Assembly: GCA_045539475.1 (NCBI GenBank)
Contig: JAZQFJ010000010.1
Location: 1 to 64,000, forward strand
Direction: 5' to 3'
DNA: 64,000 nt
DNA from: SIG480 sp045539475
Lineage (GTDB): Bacteria > Bacillota > Clostridia > Oscillospirales > JAAYXM01
Shown here: one piece after another, positions 62,392 to 64,000 of the stretch
How positions within the stretch are numbered: position 1 is the first letter of the stretch
Layout of the letters: every line of letters starts with the position of its first letter
Notes under the pieces: model-generated
Told to the model about the DNA's origin: nothing
Databases searched by the model: none
The model's input: the letters and a program-made list of their open reading frames with translations, nothing else
Position numbers and translations under genes: made by a program

Positions 62392-63597
62392 ATGATTGAT
62401 GTTTCATCGAAAATTCCCGAGTATGTTTCAGTTATAATCAAACAATTAAAGTCTGCCGGCTTTGAGGCTTATATCGTCGGTGGATGCATACGAGACATTT
62501 TGCTTGGCCGGACCCCTGAAGATTGGGATGTTTGCACTTCTGCCCTCCCTGATGAAGTTACCAATACTATACATGGTTACAATGTTATAAAGACAGGCAT
62601 TGCGCACGGAACAGTAACAGCAGTAAAAGAGAAGAACATTTGCGAAATCACAACATTCAGATATGACGGCGAGTATGCAGACCACAGACGTCCTGATAAT
62701 GTTGTATTTACACGTTCTTTGAATGATGATCTTGCCAGACGCGATTTTTCTGTCAATGCAATGGCTTTTTCTGAGGAAACAGGGATTGTTGATTTATACA
62801 ACGGACAACAGGACTTAAAAAATAGCTCTATCCGTTGTGTGGGTATTCCTGAAACGCGTTTTACAGAAGATTCCTTAAGAATTTTACGAGCACTAAGGTT
62901 TTCCTCTGTGCTCAATTTTCAAATAGAACCTTCAACTGCACAAGCTATGTTCTTGTGTTCTGATCTTATAGCCTATGTAGCAAAAGAACGCATATATCAA
63001 GAGTTTAAAAAACTTTTATGCGGTAGTTCTGCCTATAGAATACTTCAAGATTATAAATCAATTTTTTTCAAGTTCCTAATTTGTTCTGAGCTTGAAAAAA
63101 ATGCGCGTTTTCTGCGCAATGCAACGCAGGAGTTTCCGTTAAGGTACGCTCTGCTTTTTTATAACACAAGTATCGATATGGCTTTGCACAATTTATCAAA
63201 CCTCAAAGCCGATAAAAAAACGATAAGTGAAGTTGACTTCCTTATAAAAAATAATTCGGCGAACTACTTTCTCGATTCTCAATCCATAAAAAAGACACTC
63301 TCCTCTTTTGGGAAAGAAAAAACAAAAATGCTTTTTGAGTATGTAAGCATAACTCACAATTTCACGGAAAATGAAAAACATGGTATACAGACTTTGATAG
63401 AAAAAATTCCGGTTATCACCTTAAAAGAGCTGGAGATAAACGGAAATGATATTATAAACCTTGGATTTAAGAAAGGTGTGGAAATTAAAAAGATTTTAAA
63501 TCTTGCTCTGAATGCCGTTTTGCAAAATAACTGCAAGAATGATAAAACCAGCTTGGTTGAATTCATATTAAAAGAACAGAAAAAAGTTACAAAGTAA
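62392..63597 (+). CDS. cca: CCA tRNA nucleotidyltransferase
   Basis: About 401 residues, class II. It adds or repairs the CCA end of tRNAs. YIVGGCIRDILLGRTPEDWDV carries the catalytic Asp pair and G-x-x-R-D, then RRDFSVNAMAF near residue 118 and RFTEDSLRILRALRFSS near 160. The C-terminal half is diverged; no HD domain is evident. ATG 62392 follows AGGTG; an in-frame GTG overlaps that site. Confidence 0.93.
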   Translation: MIDVSSKIPEYVSVIIKQLKSAGFEAYIVGGCIRDILLGRTPEDWDVCTSALPDEVTNTIHGYNVIKTGIAHGTVTAVKEKNICEITTFRYDGEYADHRRPDNVVFTRSLNDDLARRDFSVNAMAFSEETGIVDLYNGQQDLKNSSIRCVGIPETRFTEDSLRILRALRFSSVLNFQIEPSTAQAMFLCSDLIAYVAKERIYQEFKKLLCGSSAYRILQDYKSIFFKFLICSELEKNARFLRNATQEFPLRYALLFYNTSIDMALHNLSNLKADKKTISEVDFLIKNNSANYFLDSQSIKKTLSSFGKEKTKMLFEYVSITHNFTENEKHGIQTLIEKIPVITLKELEINGNDIINLGFKKGVEIKKILNLALNAVLQNNCKNDKTSLVEFILKEQKKVTK

Positions 63598-63609
63598 ACT
63601 TGATTTTTT

Positions 63610-63643
63610 AACGTCGTTTGGTAATGCAAACGACGTTTTTTTT
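63610..63643 (+). terminator. intrinsic terminator after cca
   Basis: AACGTCGTTTG and CAAACGACGTT form a perfect 11-bp stem with a 6-base loop and run into eight T. Confidence 0.92.
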
Positions 63644-63683
63644 CATAAAATAAAACTTTTTAGTTAAATTTCTAAAAATAAGC

Positions 63684-63712
63684 TTGACAAAGCGGTTACA
63701 ATAAGTTACAAT
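63684..63712 (+). promoter_or_regulatory. promoter of the DUF348-like gene
   Basis: TTGACA, 17 bases, TACAAT. A tandem repeat of GTTACAATA (63695-63703 and 63705-63713) lies across the spacer and -10. The transcript would have a leader of about 100 bases. Confidence 0.7.
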
Positions 63713-63817
63713 ATAGCTTGTCGTTTGAAACTATTTTGGTTTATTTTGTAATAATTCATTTTTTCTAGCATAGAATATCTAATGTTGGTATTAATTTTTG
63801 CAGGAAGGAGATTTTTT

Positions 63818-64000
63818 ATGGATAGTACATTTAAGAAAGTGAAAAGCCTTTTCGTTGCTTTTTTCTCACACCGTTTGGTTGTATTAACTTTGTTGTCCGG
63901 GATATTGTTTCTATGCGTTGCCGCTTCCCTATCATCAGTTAATACTTATGTAATTCATGATGGAGAAGATGTTCTGGTATATAACAGCAGTATTAATGAG
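63818..64000 (+). CDS. start of a DUF348/G5-like secreted cell-wall protein (cut by window end)
   Basis: 61 codons are visible; the gene runs past the end. AAGGAG precedes the ATG. A basic start is followed by a membrane or signal segment (LVVLTLLSGILFLCVAA) and then VNTYVIHDGEDVLVYNSSINE, which fits the start of a DUF348 repeat as in YabE and RpfB, proteins acting on peptidoglycan. The catalytic end is not visible, so the assignment is moderate. Confidence 0.6.
   Translation, partial: MDSTFKKVKSLFVAFFSHRLVVLTLLSGILFLCVAASLSSVNTYVIHDGEDVLVYNSSINE

Overview
The window is a Gram-positive, endospore-forming member of the Clostridia, most likely Oscillospirales-like. This rests on the gene set: PolC-type DNA polymerase III, RNase M5, YlxM-Ffh-S16-KhpA-RimM-TrmD, UppS/CdsA/RseP/IspG order, SpoIIR, SpoIVFA/SpoIVFB-like, SpoIIM and SpoIID-like proteins, SLH anchoring and strong AGGAGG ribosome sites. 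I name no species. The first ~46 kb looks moderately GC-balanced. From ~47.5 kb the DNA is visibly more AT-rich, most of all in the MacB-type permease (48.5-49.7 kb). Gaps between genes are all under 300 bases. I saw no tRNA, rRNA, CRISPR array, transposase or phage gene.

Layout. 0-8 kb: the 3' part of a large SLH-anchored heparinase II/III-like protein, a GH42-like cytoplasmic glycosidase candidate, and a secreted protein with a Big-2-like domain. 8.2-11.4 kb (minus): a formate module in which pyruvate formate-lyase is split into a 701-residue catalytic protein and an 80-residue glycyl-radical protein, followed by the activating enzyme; a Rex-like operator covers the -35 of its promoter. 11.5-14.2 kb: CPA2 antiporter and ClC-type transporter. 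14.2-15.6 kb (minus): spoIIR and a DUF6062 protein. 15.6-27.1 kb: an OGG-type glycosylase, then the classical pyrH-frr-uppS-cdsA-dxr-rseP-ispG-polC run joining translation, isoprenoid/cell-wall lipid synthesis and replication. 27.1-34.2 kb: a GNAT protein, fba, comEC-holA-rnmV, and a spoIVFA/spoIVFB-like pair. 34.1-37.8 kb (minus): ylxM-ffh-rpsP-khpA-rimM-trmD. 38-47.4 kb: an M16 peptidase pair, lgt, folD, yceD-rpmF, a DUF512 protein, der-plsY-gpsA. 47.5-53.4 kb: an AT-rich accessory-looking block with a HlyD-like adaptor, a MacB-like permease without an ATPase, two tyrosine recombinases and a DUF624 protein, then spoIIM. 53.4-57.2 kb (minus): proC and asd-dapA-dapB. 57.4-64 kb: queA-tgt, SpoIID/LytB, yajC, TIGR04086, cca and the start of a DUF348-like protein.

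Most of the window is conserved housekeeping sequence. The most distinctive observations are the split pyruvate formate-lyase with its Rex-like control site, repeated sequences matching the XerD arm of Firmicutes dif between dapB and proC, the ATPase-less HlyD/MacB pair, an inverted repeat that would mask the spoIIM ribosome site, and the SLH lyase/glycosidase group at the left edge. I did not see a wholly new multi-gene system that I could defend from sequence alone.
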